From Mesostigma viride (lineage: Eukaryota > Streptophyta > Mesostigmatophyceae > Mesostigmatales > Mesostigmataceae): a DNA stretch of 64,000 nucleotides. Positions within the stretch are counted from its first letter, which is position 1, and each line of letters starts with the position of its first letter. The DNA is taken from assembly GCA_009746045.1 (NCBI GenBank), contig RPFO01000715.1:285449-349448 (forward strand), in the 5' to 3' direction. Below, piece after piece: positions 34,906 to 62,665 of this stretch. The notes beneath the pieces are model-generated. The model saw nothing but the letters and a program-made list of their open reading frames with translations. It was not told where the DNA came from and made no database searches. Made by a program: the position numbers and the translations under genes.

Positions 34906-36160
34906 GATTAGATAGAGGACAGCTTAGATGAGGATCATTATATCCCCCTCTAGTGACTATATGGTTGGGGCACATGTGATGCAGACGATATTTGTAACTT
35001 TCGTGTAACTTATTTTTCTAATGAGGGTTAGCATAGTACCCCGTGGCGTGCCCATGCATGCGCATGCATGACACGCAAGTATTACTTACCGGCCTACCGA
35101 CTGAGCGATCTGATCTACGCTGATGACACGACGCTCACGTCGAGACGGCCCCAAAGTCCGCCCATTGAACTCTGGCTAGATAGCTTGTCACTGGAATCGC
35201 GGTTGGTGGGGCTTATGATCAGCAAGAAAACGGAGGTCATGACCATGCATCAGTTTCCCCGCTGGGACCACCCCACCCACCCTCCTCCTGCTGGACGGCA
35301 GCCCCGTCCCCCCGGTGACTCGCTTCAAGCTCCTTGGCAGCTGCATGGCTCCCCTCCACGGCTGACGACATCAACACCCGCATTGGCCAGGCCTGGGCGG
35401 CCCTCCGCCTCGACAGGTTCTGGACATGTCGCTACCTGCACGTGGGCGCGGCGCAAGTGCATTCTGTTCAAGGCTCTTGTCCTCAGCATCCTCCTTTACG
35501 TTATGGCCCTGGGAGGCGTGGACCCTGGACCAGTCGCGCTGAGCAAGCGGCTTGATGGCATGCACTGTCACTCGAAAGTTGAATGCTCCATCACATCCTC
35601 GGCGTCCGCTACCAAGAGCGCCGCACACGGGCCGAGCTCTACTGAGAGCTCCTCCTTGTCATCGGTCATACCAGCCATCGGACACCGCGCCGCCTCCTGT
35701 TTGCCGGCCATCTTGCCCGCACAGACCAAGTGAATATCGATGTGAGCCCTGCGGGCGGGCTTAGGACTGGCCAACCAGGTAGACACCTCCTCTATATGGC
35801 AGGGTCCCCGTGTCCCGTCGCCACCCACTGGCAAAGTAACTTAATTGCACGCGCCCCGCACCGACGCGGCGCGACCCGGACCTATGTTCACGACACAATT
35901 GCTCATGAGGATGCATGCGCAGGGCTTCTGGGATTATCTGTACTCCACTCCCGCACGATAGATTAAGGAGAAATGGGCTGCCGTCGAGAAAAGCTCAGAC
36001 GAGGATTATATCCCCCTCTAGCGACTATATGGTTGGGGCATGATGCAGACGATCTTAGTAACTTTCGTGTAATTATTTTTTCTAATGAGATTAGCATAGT
36101 ACAGTACTCCGTGGCATGCCCATGCGTATGACACGCAAGTACTTACTTAATTACTTGCTT
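34906..36160 (+). mobile_element. LINE family B 3' UTR plus a further truncated copy
   Basis: 34906-35095 is a sense 3' UTR ending in the ACTT-type tail. From 35096 another copy starts inside the RT (LSDLIYADDTTLTSRRPQ, LVGLMISKKTEVMT), continues through the degraded C-terminus (FAGHLARTDQ near 35700) and ends in a second 3' UTR and tail (35985-36155). Confidence 0.8.
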
Positions 36161-36593
36161 GATCGATCTGGACCGCCGTTCAACAATTTACTAATGCTAT
36201 TTTTTTGCTTTCGGCTGCTGATAGCAGGTAGGGCTACAAGCAACGTAGCATTGGATCAAACTGGCTTGAGCATGCATGTACGCGCTTCATTAGCCGGCAG
36301 CCTTTGCATCATATCAAACAACTTTGCATACGTTGAATTGATGTCCTCAACGACACTGGTTGTACGTATGACCTTGTGCTCCTATGGTGCACCATGTCAA
36401 CCAAGTCTGACGTTGTAGGTCACAACACAGCTTGCGCGAGCCCATTCATCACCTTGTTACCAACGCAAGGTCTGCATGGGTCACTTTGTTACCAAGGCTG
36501 CGCTGGTTACACCATCATTTGACAACAGCCTGGGCTCAAACTGCTATTTGTCCCAGCGCACAGCGCATGTGGTCATCCTTCACAAAACTTCGG
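36161..36593. other. Region downstream of VPS4 stop
   Basis: VPS4 3' UTR plus intergenic sequence. No other gene seen. Confidence 0.4.
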
Positions 36594-51909
<15,316 letters not shown>

Positions 51910-53030
51910 CGCTACCGTTACCAGGTTAACCAAAAGCCACGCGCGCGCAGCGCTTATGGCTATCCAGAAATGTTAATGATGGATGGCCAGCTGGCTACGT
52001 GGCAGCAGCTGCCCGTAATCTGGCAAGAAGGCTTCCGTGCCCAGTGTAATTCAATGACACGGATCCACACATCAGACGATACTGCCGACGCTTATGTGGT
52101 CGTTTCTGGAAATCAATTATTGCTCCAACGTCGTTTTAAGACAGGCAACCGCGAAATTAAGCGTGAGCAGCGTGCCCCGTGGATCAGTCGCGTGATTCAG
52201 ACAAATTAGGAAAAAGCTAGAGAGACGTATGCAACAAGGTGTCCGTCAGGCGCTCGTGGAAAGCTACTAGCTGCATGTATGGACGTCCTCGGGATGAAAG
52301 AGCCCGCTCATGGAGACACGATTGGCCTGCGCGCCACCAATCCCGCACGCGTTGCCTTTTCTCCCTTGATAACTTGTCAGCGGTGTGGAAGCATTGGCCG
52401 CAGCTAGTATATCTGCGAAAGAAAACATCGTTTGATTCGCAATCAACAGCAAGAAAGACGCAGCATCTAACGTGGAATGGATTTATATAGCGTCATATGA
52501 AGAGTTATACGTTGCAGATCCGCCATGACTTAATTAAAGTTAATGCTTTGGGGCTTTCATAATGCCGACCGGCCAGTCGAAAGTGACTCGTACGTAGGCG
52601 CAACGAAGATGACAGACATTGCGTGGCGTACGAGACGCCAGTGTACGTTCGAGCTACAACAAATATTTAAAGTAACAGTGAGCTTGCATGCATTGCAGTG
52701 CCCTGCGGATGCGACGTCTTGACATTCGATGTAAAAATGGAAAATTTACGTAAGTAATGTAAAAATAAGAAGCCCCCGGTAGCCTACCGTACTGCGCAGA
52801 CTTCGCGCAACAGAGTCCAGCAGACGCCTTCCAGTCCACAACACTGACAATGCTCACACAGTCACATGATTGTGACAAAACACACCGGCACACCCAGGCT
52901 TCCCCGACTGCATGAAGGCTGGCGTGACCCTCGTGAGTTGTGTGGGCGGTTCCGCTTACGGCACTGTAGATAGCAGCTGATGGGAACATGCATGCACCCT
53001 CGTGAGTTGTCGTGATGGTGCACAACTGTT
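51910..53030. other. Upstream region of VPS4
   Basis: No confident gene. A plus frame up to 52209 (TADAYVVVSGNQLLLQRRFK, IKREQRAPWISRVIQTN) and a minus ATG frame near 52428-52267 (FSFADILAAANASTPLTSYQ) look protein-like but match nothing I recognise. Either could be an exon of a divergent neighbour. Confidence 0.3.
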
Positions 53031-54170
53031 GTTGTTGTTGTTGTTGTTGTTGTGTCCCACGCCGCCCAAGGGCAGCAGAGAATCTATAGGTGCACAACTG
53101 TACTGTACGCCATGCTGAGTGCTGGCAGGCCCCTTCTGAGCCTGATCCTAGCAGGAGGGGTGGCATCCAGCCAAGGGTCCGCTGTCACAAAACCACCACC
53201 GCCGGCCCCAAAATGGCCGGGCCCGCGCTCCAAGCCTCCAACCATGACGCGTGGACCGCAGCCGGCACCCAACGCTGCTGGTACCACGGTTGTTGTTGTG
53301 GGAGGCCCACGCCGCACATGGGCAGCAGACCTGCAAGCCCTATTTGCGGTAACTATGCCTACTACAGACTGAACTGAACTTTCGACTACTCAACTGCTCA
53401 ACTCAACGTGCTTGCCCTCGGCCGTTTCCAAATCTCTCCTGTTGGCTGCCAGGCCCCTGCCCATGAGCGGCGTGGGCAACAACAACAACAACAAAAGAGA
53501 TCTTTCATGAATCATGACCTCATGGGCAAAAACAGGATCTTTACCCACATGCCCAATGACAACCCATTAATAAAAGTCCAGTGGCTTCCGTGGTCTAGTA
53601 AGGCTCCGTTTTAGCCACTGACATCTTGATACCCGGCCCTAGGCTTAGCAGGGATTAACTACTGGTTATATTTGGAATATTAAACGTACACCTATTTACC
53701 TGGAAAACAACAACAACAATAACGCAGTCCAAATTTTTTTCGGGGAAATGGGTATATTTTATTAGCCAATTATGGACCAAAGAGGTGAGAGGGGAAATGA
53801 GTATCAGCGAATCCTAATGAAGGTGGGCACGCACACGTGTGGCGGTGACAGGTGAAAGGCTAATAGGGCGCGTTATTAGACCAGGGAAGCCATTGGACCT
53901 GAGTGATGTCGCCATGAGGCATACTGGTGAATACCTGATTACGGCCCAGTAGATCATGAAAAAGCTGGAGCGGGCTGGGCAAACGCAGTCCAAATCAACC
54001 AACAACAACAACAACCAACAACAACAACCACACGACATTATACGACAACAACAACAACTATTGGCCGGACTACAAGTGATTCGCATTACTAGTAGCGGTA
54101 ACTTGGCGGTACATAGAGCCCAAAAGCAACAATAACGCAGTCCAAAAACCAATGAATGATACAGGAGAAC
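53031..54170. repeat. Cluster of (GTT)/(AAC) runs with two conserved flanking words
   Basis: (GTT) followed by CCCACGCCGC..GGGCAGCAG at 53031 and 53289; the inverted form near 53455-53490. The word AACGCAGTCCAAA follows AAC-type runs near 53720, 53982 and 54130. Otherwise no gene. Confidence 0.6.
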
Positions 54171-55226
54171 AACAGAGGGAAACACTGCGTACCTAAACAT
54201 CGCCTGGATCCAATTGTGTGGCGCAGGTGAGACCGCAAAATGCCTAATTACAGAAAGTAAACGCAAATGCAACCGCGGTGTCATAGTATAAATCTCTGCA
54301 GCTTCTCTTGCTGCTCGATGTCGGCAAGTTAGCCTCCTGGCTTTTCGCAAGCCAATATATTTTAGCCGCGGGTTAGGTGGCCAGAACGACAAGACTTTCG
54401 ACCTCCGTCCGTTATAGGAATCCTTTTATCACTGATCCTCCTGCCTATCCCGTTATGAGCTATCCGACCATACCATCGATTCCAAGCGAGGGATTCATAA
54501 CAGAAGGTTGGCGAAAATTCCTCCTCCAACAAGTCCTAACTGCAGCAGCGAGTTTTTAGTGTAGTACTGTAAGGTGTCGCCTCGTCTAAGGAATACCTTA
54601 AAACTCCTGGCATCAAGCCAATGAGTAACTGTAACTCATCAATGCCACAATAAAGCAATGCATCGATCATAAAATTTAGCACAGTTCAGGTGGCCCCATG
54701 AGGTTGCTTGACATACTATCAAACTCAGACTAATAAAGAACAAATCATGACTCATCAACGACAGGTTAAATGCAACAAATTTCACCCACATGTTCGGCAA
54801 ACTAAGGTGGCCCCATGTGTTGGGTGCGCTTGGCGCCACCAACTTGAGCAGACTTCCAACCATCCTTGCTAGCGCTGTCCCCCAGTGTACAATATCGGGT
54901 ACCCTTTCCAGCTTGTGGCACGAGCTCTTTCCTTTGGTGCGACCTCGAGGAAGAGGTGCGACAGCTATGCAATCACCTCAAATAGGGGCTTTCCCCTCCG
55001 CGTCCTTCATATTTGCGACGAGAAGTGATTCTGAAGTGTGATAGGGAACTACTAGCCAGCCTGTCATCCGTATCCAGAATGTGCAGAGGATGGCAAGATG
55101 TCTCTAGTGCCATGCCCCCCAAAGCCTCGACTCTGCTGTCTTGCGCCACGGACAGTCAACCCATGGAAGGAGCTAGCAAAGCCAACAGTTGTTTCACTCC
55201 CCATGATATGCCAAGCAGCCACATGG
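54171..55226. other. Intergenic, no gene recognised
   Basis: Short open frames only. 54690-54840 contains a repeated GGTGGCCCCATG word. Nothing assignable. Confidence 0.4.
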
Positions 55227-55790
55227 CGAGCCTTGGCCATTAATTAATTAATCAATTAATTAATTAATTAATTAATTAGTTAATTAATTAATCAACATAC
55301 CTCCGTGGGGAGGATATGTAACACATATCCCTGAGAAGGGGCATAATATGGTTTTCAATACATTCTAGGCGACAACCTGCAGGCCTGTGGTGGGTGTAGT
55401 TTAAACTGCCACCTGACTCGGGGTGCACGATTGAGGTGCACCTGCACTGTCCACCATATGTATTCCAGCAGCTGTGCAAAGTTGCGGACATGGGGGGGAA
55501 GATGAAGATGATCATCATTGGCTAGGCAATGCCTTCAAAAAAGGGCATGATGGCGTCTCACCAGGCAGAGAGTGGCTCTCTGCATATAGTGTATGGGCAA
55601 AGCATGGCTGACTCATAATAGCGGATGCACTAGTAGTAAGGATGCCCCATGGTCCAGAGCCCACAGATAATAGGCTTGGAGCACACACATTTACACGCGC
55701 CGGTTTGGGCGAATATAATAAAGGCCTCTCCCGGAGCCTGAGGGTTTTCAGGGGCATTCCCAAGGTTAACCCACAACCCACCTTAGCTCT
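55227..55790 (-). mobile_element. ORF1-only family 3' UTR, 5'-truncated copy
   Basis: On the minus strand a ~480 bp 3' UTR, then hairpin (55300-55320, CTCCGTGGGGAG on plus) and a long (TTAAT)n tail (55227-55298). Shares CACATATCCCTGAGAAGGGG with the copies at 2.3, 15.3 and 56.3 kb. ORF1 is absent. Confidence 0.75.
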
Positions 55791-56232
55791 ATCTATATGT
55801 AGGGTCTAGGCCTGTATATAGCTATCTATATGCAGGGCCTATACTAGTATAGGTCTGTATATACCGCTGACGGTGTCACTCCGGCGGCCGCGTTCCCCCT
55901 GCACACAGGGGTGTGGCAGCGGCCAGCGGTGTGCTCTCCCCAAATCTAGTCTATTCATCATAATATGGTGGACTATATTATGAGGCATGACTGACCAAGC
56001 CCGCTTTGCCCATGGGTGGAGGCCGGGCGGCCCGCCGGGGATCGAGATCACGGAGTACGCGCCAGCTACGGCAGCCGGTTGACACATGCACCCTACCGAC
56101 TGAGCGGTCTGATCTATGCTGATGACACGACGCTCGATCGTCAGTGGAGACCCCGGAGTCCGCTCAAGTCTGGCTACATAGATAGCTTGTTTGTACTGGA
56201 AGCGCGGGCAGTGCCAGGGCTAATGAATTAAT

Positions 56233-57062
56233 TAATAAATTAATTAGGAACATAACTCCGTTGGGAGTATATGTAGCACATAGCCCTGAGAAGGGGCATA
56301 TGAGCCTATAATACATTCTAAGCTACTTCCTGCAAGGGTGGGAATGTAAACAACACTTGCTCTAGGTGCACCATGCAGGGCACCCGCACCCTCATGGTCT
56401 ATCACGCTATGCCCAGGTAAGGGGGGGAGCATGCCTGTGAGGGGGAAGATCATCATGGCTATACAAGAGCTATGGCATGGCTTCTCAGCAGAGAGTGACT
56501 CCCTGCATGGGCACAACATTACTAAATAAGGCTAGGCATCGTCTGGAGTGTCATGGCACATCATAGGCACACATGTACATGATTAAATAAAGCGCAGGGC
56601 TTAGCTGAGATAGTGCCTCTAGGAGGCGTACATGTACATGGCCACGGTCTATCTATTAATTCTGCACTACTACTGCTGTATTCCCCTAAGCTGGGGCGTC
56701 TGGAGTCGCTGGGGCCGCGGGGGGGGGGGGTCGCCTGCCAGGGCTTGTGGCCGACGTAGATGGCCGCCCCCTTCCAGTACACCGGCTGCCCCGCCTTGGT
56801 CTGCCGGAGCTGGAGGTAGGTCGGCCATAGCTCCCGTCGCCGTTGTTGCTGCGCCAGGGTCAAGTCGTCATCAAGGGTGAAGAGAGTCTTCTCGAGCCGC
56901 TTGCGGCGTCTGAGAAAAGAAATCTTGTCCGCCGGGGTCTTAAAGGTGAGGAGGAGCGGGGGCGGCCCTGCCTTACCCCGCGCGCGGGGAAGGCGGTGGG
57001 CAGCCAGCTCTATCTCACCGTTAAGGCCCATGCGACCAAGGATTTCTCTCTCAAACGCACGC
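56233..57062 (-). mobile_element. ORF1-only (half-LINE) retroelement with 13 bp TSD
   Basis: Target duplication AGGGCTAATGAAT on both sides (about 56216-56232 and 57062-57078). On the minus strand: the C-terminal part of ORF1, 3' UTR, hairpin (56251-56275) and (TTAAT)n tail. A 5'-truncated but otherwise complete retroposition event, which proves that ORF1 and this 3' end belong to one element without RT. Confidence 0.85.
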
Positions 57063-57064
57063 AA
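56690..57064 (-). pseudogene. LINE ORF1-type protein, C-terminal part
   Basis: Continuous frame: MRAFEREILGRMGLNGEIEL, PPLLLTFKTPADKISFLRRR, FTLDDDLTLAQQQRRRELWP, GQPVYWKGAAIYVGHKPWQ. It is the best preserved ORF1 of the window and aligns with 15729-16275 and 31800-32400. The RRM end and CTD of an L1 ORF1p-like protein are present; the N-terminus was lost by 5' truncation at insertion. Confidence 0.7.
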
Positions 57065-57639
57065 AAGGGCTAATGAATCTCAACAAGAAAACGGAAGTCA
57101 TGGCCATCGGCTTCCCCACTAGGACCACCCCGCCCACCCTCTCGGCTCCTCATATTGGACGGAAGTCCCGTCCCCCCGGCGGCTCACTTCAAGCTAGTCC
57201 TTGGCATGCATGCAGTTGGCTCCTCTCCACGACCGACGACATCAACACCCGCATTGGCCAGGCCGGCCTGGGCGGCCTTCTGCCACCTCGAGAAGTTCTG
57301 GACATGTCGCTACCTGAGTATAAAGCGGCGCAATTAAGCGTTATTTCTGTTCAAGGCTCCCCTTGTCCTCCATCAGTATCCTCCTTTACGGTTGCGAGGC
57401 GTGGACCCTGGATCATGCAGGTGCCGAGCTTGACGGTGCCCACCATCACTCGAATGCTCCGACACATCCTCGGCGTCCACTATAACTAACAAAAGCGCCG
57501 CACCCGGCTGGGCAGTCTGAGCTCAGCTACTGCGAGCTCCCCGCTCTTGCATGCCACCCATGCATACCATCTGACACCGCCGCGCCTCTTCTTTGCCGGC
57601 CGCATCTGGCCCGCGGTTCATTATTGTCGTGGATCGATC

Positions 57640-58105
57640 ACGACATGCGCCGGCACGTGCGCGCTTTATTGCTCGGGGTTCGAGCCAGGCTTAATTTGAC
57701 ATCCTTAACGAGCGCGGGCACGGCGGGGTTAGCACGGGTTACCGCCTGCATGGCTGACCTGATTTATGCGGACGACACCACCCGGCCTCCGATCGCGCGC
57801 CCCGAGCACATTCAGACTATACCTGGCTGGACTGTCTGGGCCTGGAGGCGAGGGCGGTGGGGTGGGAGGTTAGTGTCAAAACTGAGGCGATGGTGATTGG
57901 GGCCTCCAGTCGCCCACCGCTGCCGCGCCTGCTCGACGGGACGGAGGTCCCGTTCCGCGATCGCTTCAAACTGTTGGGGAGCATGCTCCTTGACACCGCC
58001 GACGATGTGCAGACATCCGCATCGGCCTGGCCAGCTGGGCTAGGCTTCGTTCGCTCAACACCGACCTACTGGCCGGCGCTCCAAGGGCAGGCCATGATGT
58101 GACAC
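57640..58105 (+). mobile_element. Another LINE RT fragment (family C)
   Basis: ACMADLIYADDTTR (RT motif C), then VSVKTEAMVIGASSRPP and DGTEVPFRDRFKLLGSMLLD. GC-richer and clearly diverged from families A and B. No ends defined. Confidence 0.7.
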
Positions 58106-60101
58106 CTCAAACAACAGCCGACATTACTCAGGCTCAGTTGGACAAGGATGTAATGTGGCTTCAACATCTAAGCTCCCGCCCCCCGCCTAGCCGCCGGCCG
58201 GGGACGCGCAGGTAGACAGCCGCGATGACTTACTAACACGTTTTCAGTGATGGCCTCCCTAGTCCCATCAATGGCTGTTTCATAGCGAGGCTAGGAGATA
58301 CGAACACCCATTGGCAATGTGGCGCTGGCACGGGCCAGCCCCTTTGGATGGGCCAGTAGTTACCCCCGGCCGGGGCCTGGCCTCCTACAACACGAAAACC
58401 CTTGAACCCGGCCTTAGTACAGTAAGTAATTTGTACTGAGTCCGTTTTCGTGGCGCCAGTTGAACTCGCGCCACTCTAACGACTGAGTGGCAGAACCTGG
58501 CGCCGCGCCAAAAATAATTCAACGGTCAAACCTGGGGGGATCGAAAGATCTAGACGTAAGCTATGCCTGGCACTACTCAGACCGTACTTTGGACAACTGG
58601 CCAGGGAGATATACTCAATCAAAGTTGGGGGGGTACCATGGTCAAACGGGACCGACGTGAATGAAAATAATTGACGTCCGCCGCTACTGCATGGCGGTGC
58701 AGGCAAATGACTGGTACGAGGGCATGGCTTGGAATTTTGAACTCAAATTTTGTAGTAATTATCCTTGAGTGTTATAAAGGTCTCTGGCGGCCCGTGAAGC
58801 GTCTGGATGTGCGCAAGTATGTCTGAAGGTTCTAATCGGTGCAGCAGATCCTGTCAGCGGCCAGGCGGTGACAGTGCGTATGCTACCTGTTGTTCGGCAG
58901 TTACGTTATTCTTGACATGTTTTATTAGCGATGACGGCCAGGAAAGGTTCGAGGCTATGTCCTTGAGGTGGGAGTGATGGCTCCCGCACAGCAGGTAATC
59001 TGCGGTTTCGACCTGGTACGTATTAACATGTTAGCGTTTATACATTACAGTACCAAGTCGTCCTATCGTTTATAAACGAGTTGTAGACATGTAATCGATG
59101 GTTTTTGCTTGTCGTTTTGTTGCTTTAGTGCTTGTACGCGTTCGCTTGTGATGGTTGGGGAATACCACTATGTCACGCAGATTTTGGACCAGATTTGATT
59201 GCTATTAGCTAAGGCTTCAACGAAACCAGTGAAGTAGCGTTTGTTATTGTCTCTAAACATGGTGGGCTGGATAACGGGATGATTTTCCCTGCACAGACAT
59301 AGCGAGACAAGTGTTTTTCTGGCCAGCTCTAGGCATTGCTTCTTGGTTTGCTGGCCCAAGTTATCCTTCTGCTTGTGCGTCCATAGTGCATGCAAGAAAC
59401 ATGAATGGCAAGGGCCTGCTTGCATGGAAGCATAACCAGGTTAGTTCTTTTGTTTTTTCTATCATTGCCAATCATTGGAATTGCTTTATAGTGTGTTGGA
59501 TGCATTGATAATGTAGCTCCTTGTGAACCCGTTATACGCTTGGTTTTGGGCCTTGGCACAAGCTTTATACTTGTTGTATAGCATGCTGTTGTGATTTTTA
59601 AGCTGGAAATGTGTTTGGGAATCCATGTGTAGCCATCTATGATGTTTTGTGCCACGTCGGAATTGAATGCCTATACGGTAGTGCTATAGCAAAACACCCC
59701 AAAATAACTGCACCCGTTATAACGGTCTGAGCTATTTTGGGCTATATGCTAGCTAGCCTGTGCAGTTCTATGGCATGTCATGTTTTGAATGCATCTATGA
59801 CATGCTTGTGATTATCTTAAACTCCCCTCAAAGGGCCAGGGTCAGCAGATTTTGAGAAATGGTCCATATTGCATTATATATCTCTTTAACCCCATCTGCA
59901 CCGTACCCCCTTGGGGGGGGGGCTATTTATTGCAACTGTGGGGCATAGATATGTGACCAATGACATGACCCCAAAGTTATTTGATATAAAAGCATCCTTG
60001 GTTCCAAGGGTGGGCCAGAATATGTTATTTGGCTAGATACTCTCATACTTACTAAGATGCCCACACTCAATCCGTTCTGGTGGTTCCAGTTGACACAATT
60101 G
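58106..60101. other. Intergenic, one partial foldback copy, otherwise nothing recognised
   Basis: 58110-58245 is a partial relative of the 60.1 kb foldback arm (CAGCCGACATTACT.., TAGACAGCCGCGATGACTTA). The remainder has short open frames only. Confidence 0.5.
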
Positions 60102-60108
60102 AAGGGTT

Positions 60109-61088
60109 AACAGGTGCCACACATGGTGATTGGAAATCGCCCAGACACCTTTTACAACACCAGCCGACATTACTTGGACAATGATGTAATGTGGCTTTAA
60201 CATCTAAGCTCCCCCTAGACGCGCATATTAGACAGCCGCGATGACTTACTAACATGTTTTCTCTCCTCGTTTCCGTCTCCTCCTCACCACCAACGCAGGG
60301 CCGGTGCTACAACTCCATGGCTGCATACACACCCGCCACCACGGCAGACTAAAGTCAGAGGAAAAATCATCTGGAGCCCAGCCATGACTGCGAGGGCTAA
60401 TCAACTCCAAGAACGGATTGCTGTTGTTGAAATACCCGGTGAAGCTCTGTCCCTCGACGAGAAGAAACATGTGGAAGAAAAGGTGTGCGGATTCGGTGGC
60501 ACCATCTGTGGGGGGGTTAAAAACCAGCCGAATATTCACGTCGAACCACCAGAGCTTTCTCCCCCACGCTGATATGAGGAAATGCGTCTTTTACCCCTTC
60601 GGGGGGTCAGCTCGGTTAGCATTTTCTTAACCAGTTCGGCTGTGCAAAATTTGACGTGAATATTTGGCTGGTTTTTAACCCCCCCACAGATGGTGCCACC
60701 GAATCCGCACACCTTTACTTCCACATGTTTCTTCTCGTCGAGGGACAGAGCTTCACCGGGTATTTCAACAACAGCACTCCGTTCTTGGAGTTGATTAGCC
60801 CTCGCAGTCATGGTTGGGCTCCAGATGATTTTTCCGCTGACTTTGTCTGCCGTGGTGGCGGGTGTGTATGTAGCCATGGAGTTGTAGCACCGGCCCTGCG
60901 TTGGTGGTGAGGAGGAGACGGAAACGAGGAGAGAAAACGTGTTAGTAAGTCATCGCGGCTGTCTACCTGCGCGTCTAGGGGGAGCTTAGATATTGAAGCC
61001 ACATTACATTCTTGTCCAAGTAATGTCGGCTGGTGTTGTAAAAGGTGTCTGGGCGATTTCCAATCACCATGTGTGGCACCGGCGGTTA
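60109..61088. mobile_element. 980 bp foldback element
   Basis: Arms 60109-60545 and 60645-61088 are near-perfect inverted copies around a ~100 bp loop. The direct repeat AAGGGTT at 60102-60108 and 61089-61095 may be the target duplication. Each arm holds the same short open frame (TARANQLQER..VVEIPGEALSLDEKKHV), facing the centre. A partial arm exists at 58110. Confidence 0.75.
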
Positions 61089-61845
61089 AAGGGTTTTCCG
61101 TGTTGCACAGGGGCGAGCACCGCAAGCGCATGCTCTTCAAGGTCCTCGTCCTCACGGTGCTCACGTATGGCGCCGAGGCGTGGACCCTCACGGCAACACT
61201 GGCAGCTAAGCTAGACGGCACGGTTTACAGGATGCTCGATCCGACAGGTCCTGAACGTAGGGTTTTCCCAGCGTAGGTCATTAGAGTCTTTGTATCATCA
61301 GGGTGCATGCATGCCTCGTATTTCGGACGAGATTAGGCAGCGTAGAATAGCATTTGTAGGACATCTCAGTGCTCGCACCAGCCAGGTCGACACCGCCCTT
61401 GGTCTGGCCGGCCCCCAGCGGCTCGGCCAACCATGCAGGGCGGCATATTTTGACCTGGCCTGGCCCCAAGAACATTCCTAAAAGGGTAGGGAAACATGCC
61501 ATGAACTACACCCAGATGTTGCTGGCCGACCTAGTGGTCCCAGCCCAGTTTGAACACCGCATCCACTCTCTCTCCCTTCTTTGGACTGCCATGCAGGACA
61601 AGACGCGGTGGCAGAAGATTGTCAAGGCTCACACGCCAGACCCTGTGGGCAACTAGCCACCTCCCCCCAAGAGGAGGAGGCGTTTTGATGAGTAGTGTAG
61701 TTAGGCTTTTCTAGACTAGATAGCTTAGAGTTAGGTTAGTTCGATTACGCGGCTTCCCGTCCACTCCACCCAATGATCCATCATGGAATATGTGCTACAT
61801 GATCTCCCAACGGAGGCATGTTATAATAATTTAATTTAATTTTAA
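61089..61845 (+). mobile_element. LINE family A copy (ORF2 C-terminus and 3' UTR)
   Basis: KRMLFKVLVLTVLTYGAEAW, LDGTVYRML, IRQRRIAFVGHL, QMLLADLVVPAQFEHRIHSL, RWQKIVKAHTPDPVGN. The 3' UTR ends TATGTGCTACATGATCTCCC..ACGGAGGCATGTT (61785-61822), then a TTTAAT-type tail. A few frameshifts. Confidence 0.85.
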
Positions 61846-62665
61846 TCTGGCCCGCACAGACCATGCAGGTGAATACCCGGCGATGAGGGCCCTGCCGGGG
61901 GCCGGCCGGGCTTACATGACTGGCCAGCCAGGTAGATGCACCTCCTACTCTGGCCGGCAGGGTACCCTTGTCCCATTGCAACCCACTGGTAAACTAGTTG
62001 CGCGTGCCCCGCACCGACGCGGCGCAAACCATGCAGACCAATGGGACACACCCGCTTGCACAATTGAGGATGCAGGGCTTCTGGGACTATCTGTACTCCG
62101 CGTCTGCATGATAGACAAGAAGAAATGGGCTGCCATCTGCGATAAGCACCTTCCTGCTGAGGCCGGCCGGGGCAGGCTCCTGTTTTCTCCCCACGGGCTC
62201 CGCGGCCCATCACTAGCCAGGGTAGACTAACTGTCCGCAGATGGAGGTTATTGCCCCTGAGGATCGATAGCCGCTACATTACCTGGCGCCTCGTCTGCCA
62301 TTACAGTAGAGGACAGCTCGGATGAGAATTATATCCCCCTCTATAGTGAGTAGTGACTATACATGGTTGGGGCATGATGCAGACGCTATTTGTGACTTTC
62401 GTGTAACTATTTTTGTAATGAGATTAGCATAGTACACCGTGGCATGCGCCCATGTGCGTGACACGCAAGTACTTACTTGCAGCTCGGATGATGATTATAT
62501 CCCCATCTAGCTAGATAGTACTAAATCGTTGGGGCATGATGTAGACGACATTTGTCTGTTTGTTTAACTATTGTGTGATTATTTTTCTGAAGTGAGATAT
62601 TAATTAGCATTGTACTCCGTGGCATGCTCGTGCGCATGACACGCAATTAAGTACTTACATCATGC
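61846..62665 (+). mobile_element. LINE family B copy with duplicated 3' UTR
   Basis: Starts in the C-terminal region (CAATTGAGGATGCAGGGCTT region) and runs into the 3' UTR. The stretch GCTCGGATGA..ACACGCAA..TACTTAC occurs twice, 62310-62480 and 62483-62665, so a second 3' end inserted at the tail of the first. Confidence 0.8.

Larger units (their letters stand above)
55855..57600 (+). mobile_element. LINE family B copy interrupted by an ORF1-only element
   Basis: First part 55855-56232: GVWQR-like turn, LSGLIYADDTTL (RT motif C), up to AGGGCTAATGAAT. Resumes at 57063 with LNKKTEVMAIGFP and continues to HILGVHYN and the post-RT C-terminus. Removing the insert restores the reading seen in the other copies (..SKKTEV). 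Confidence 0.8.
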
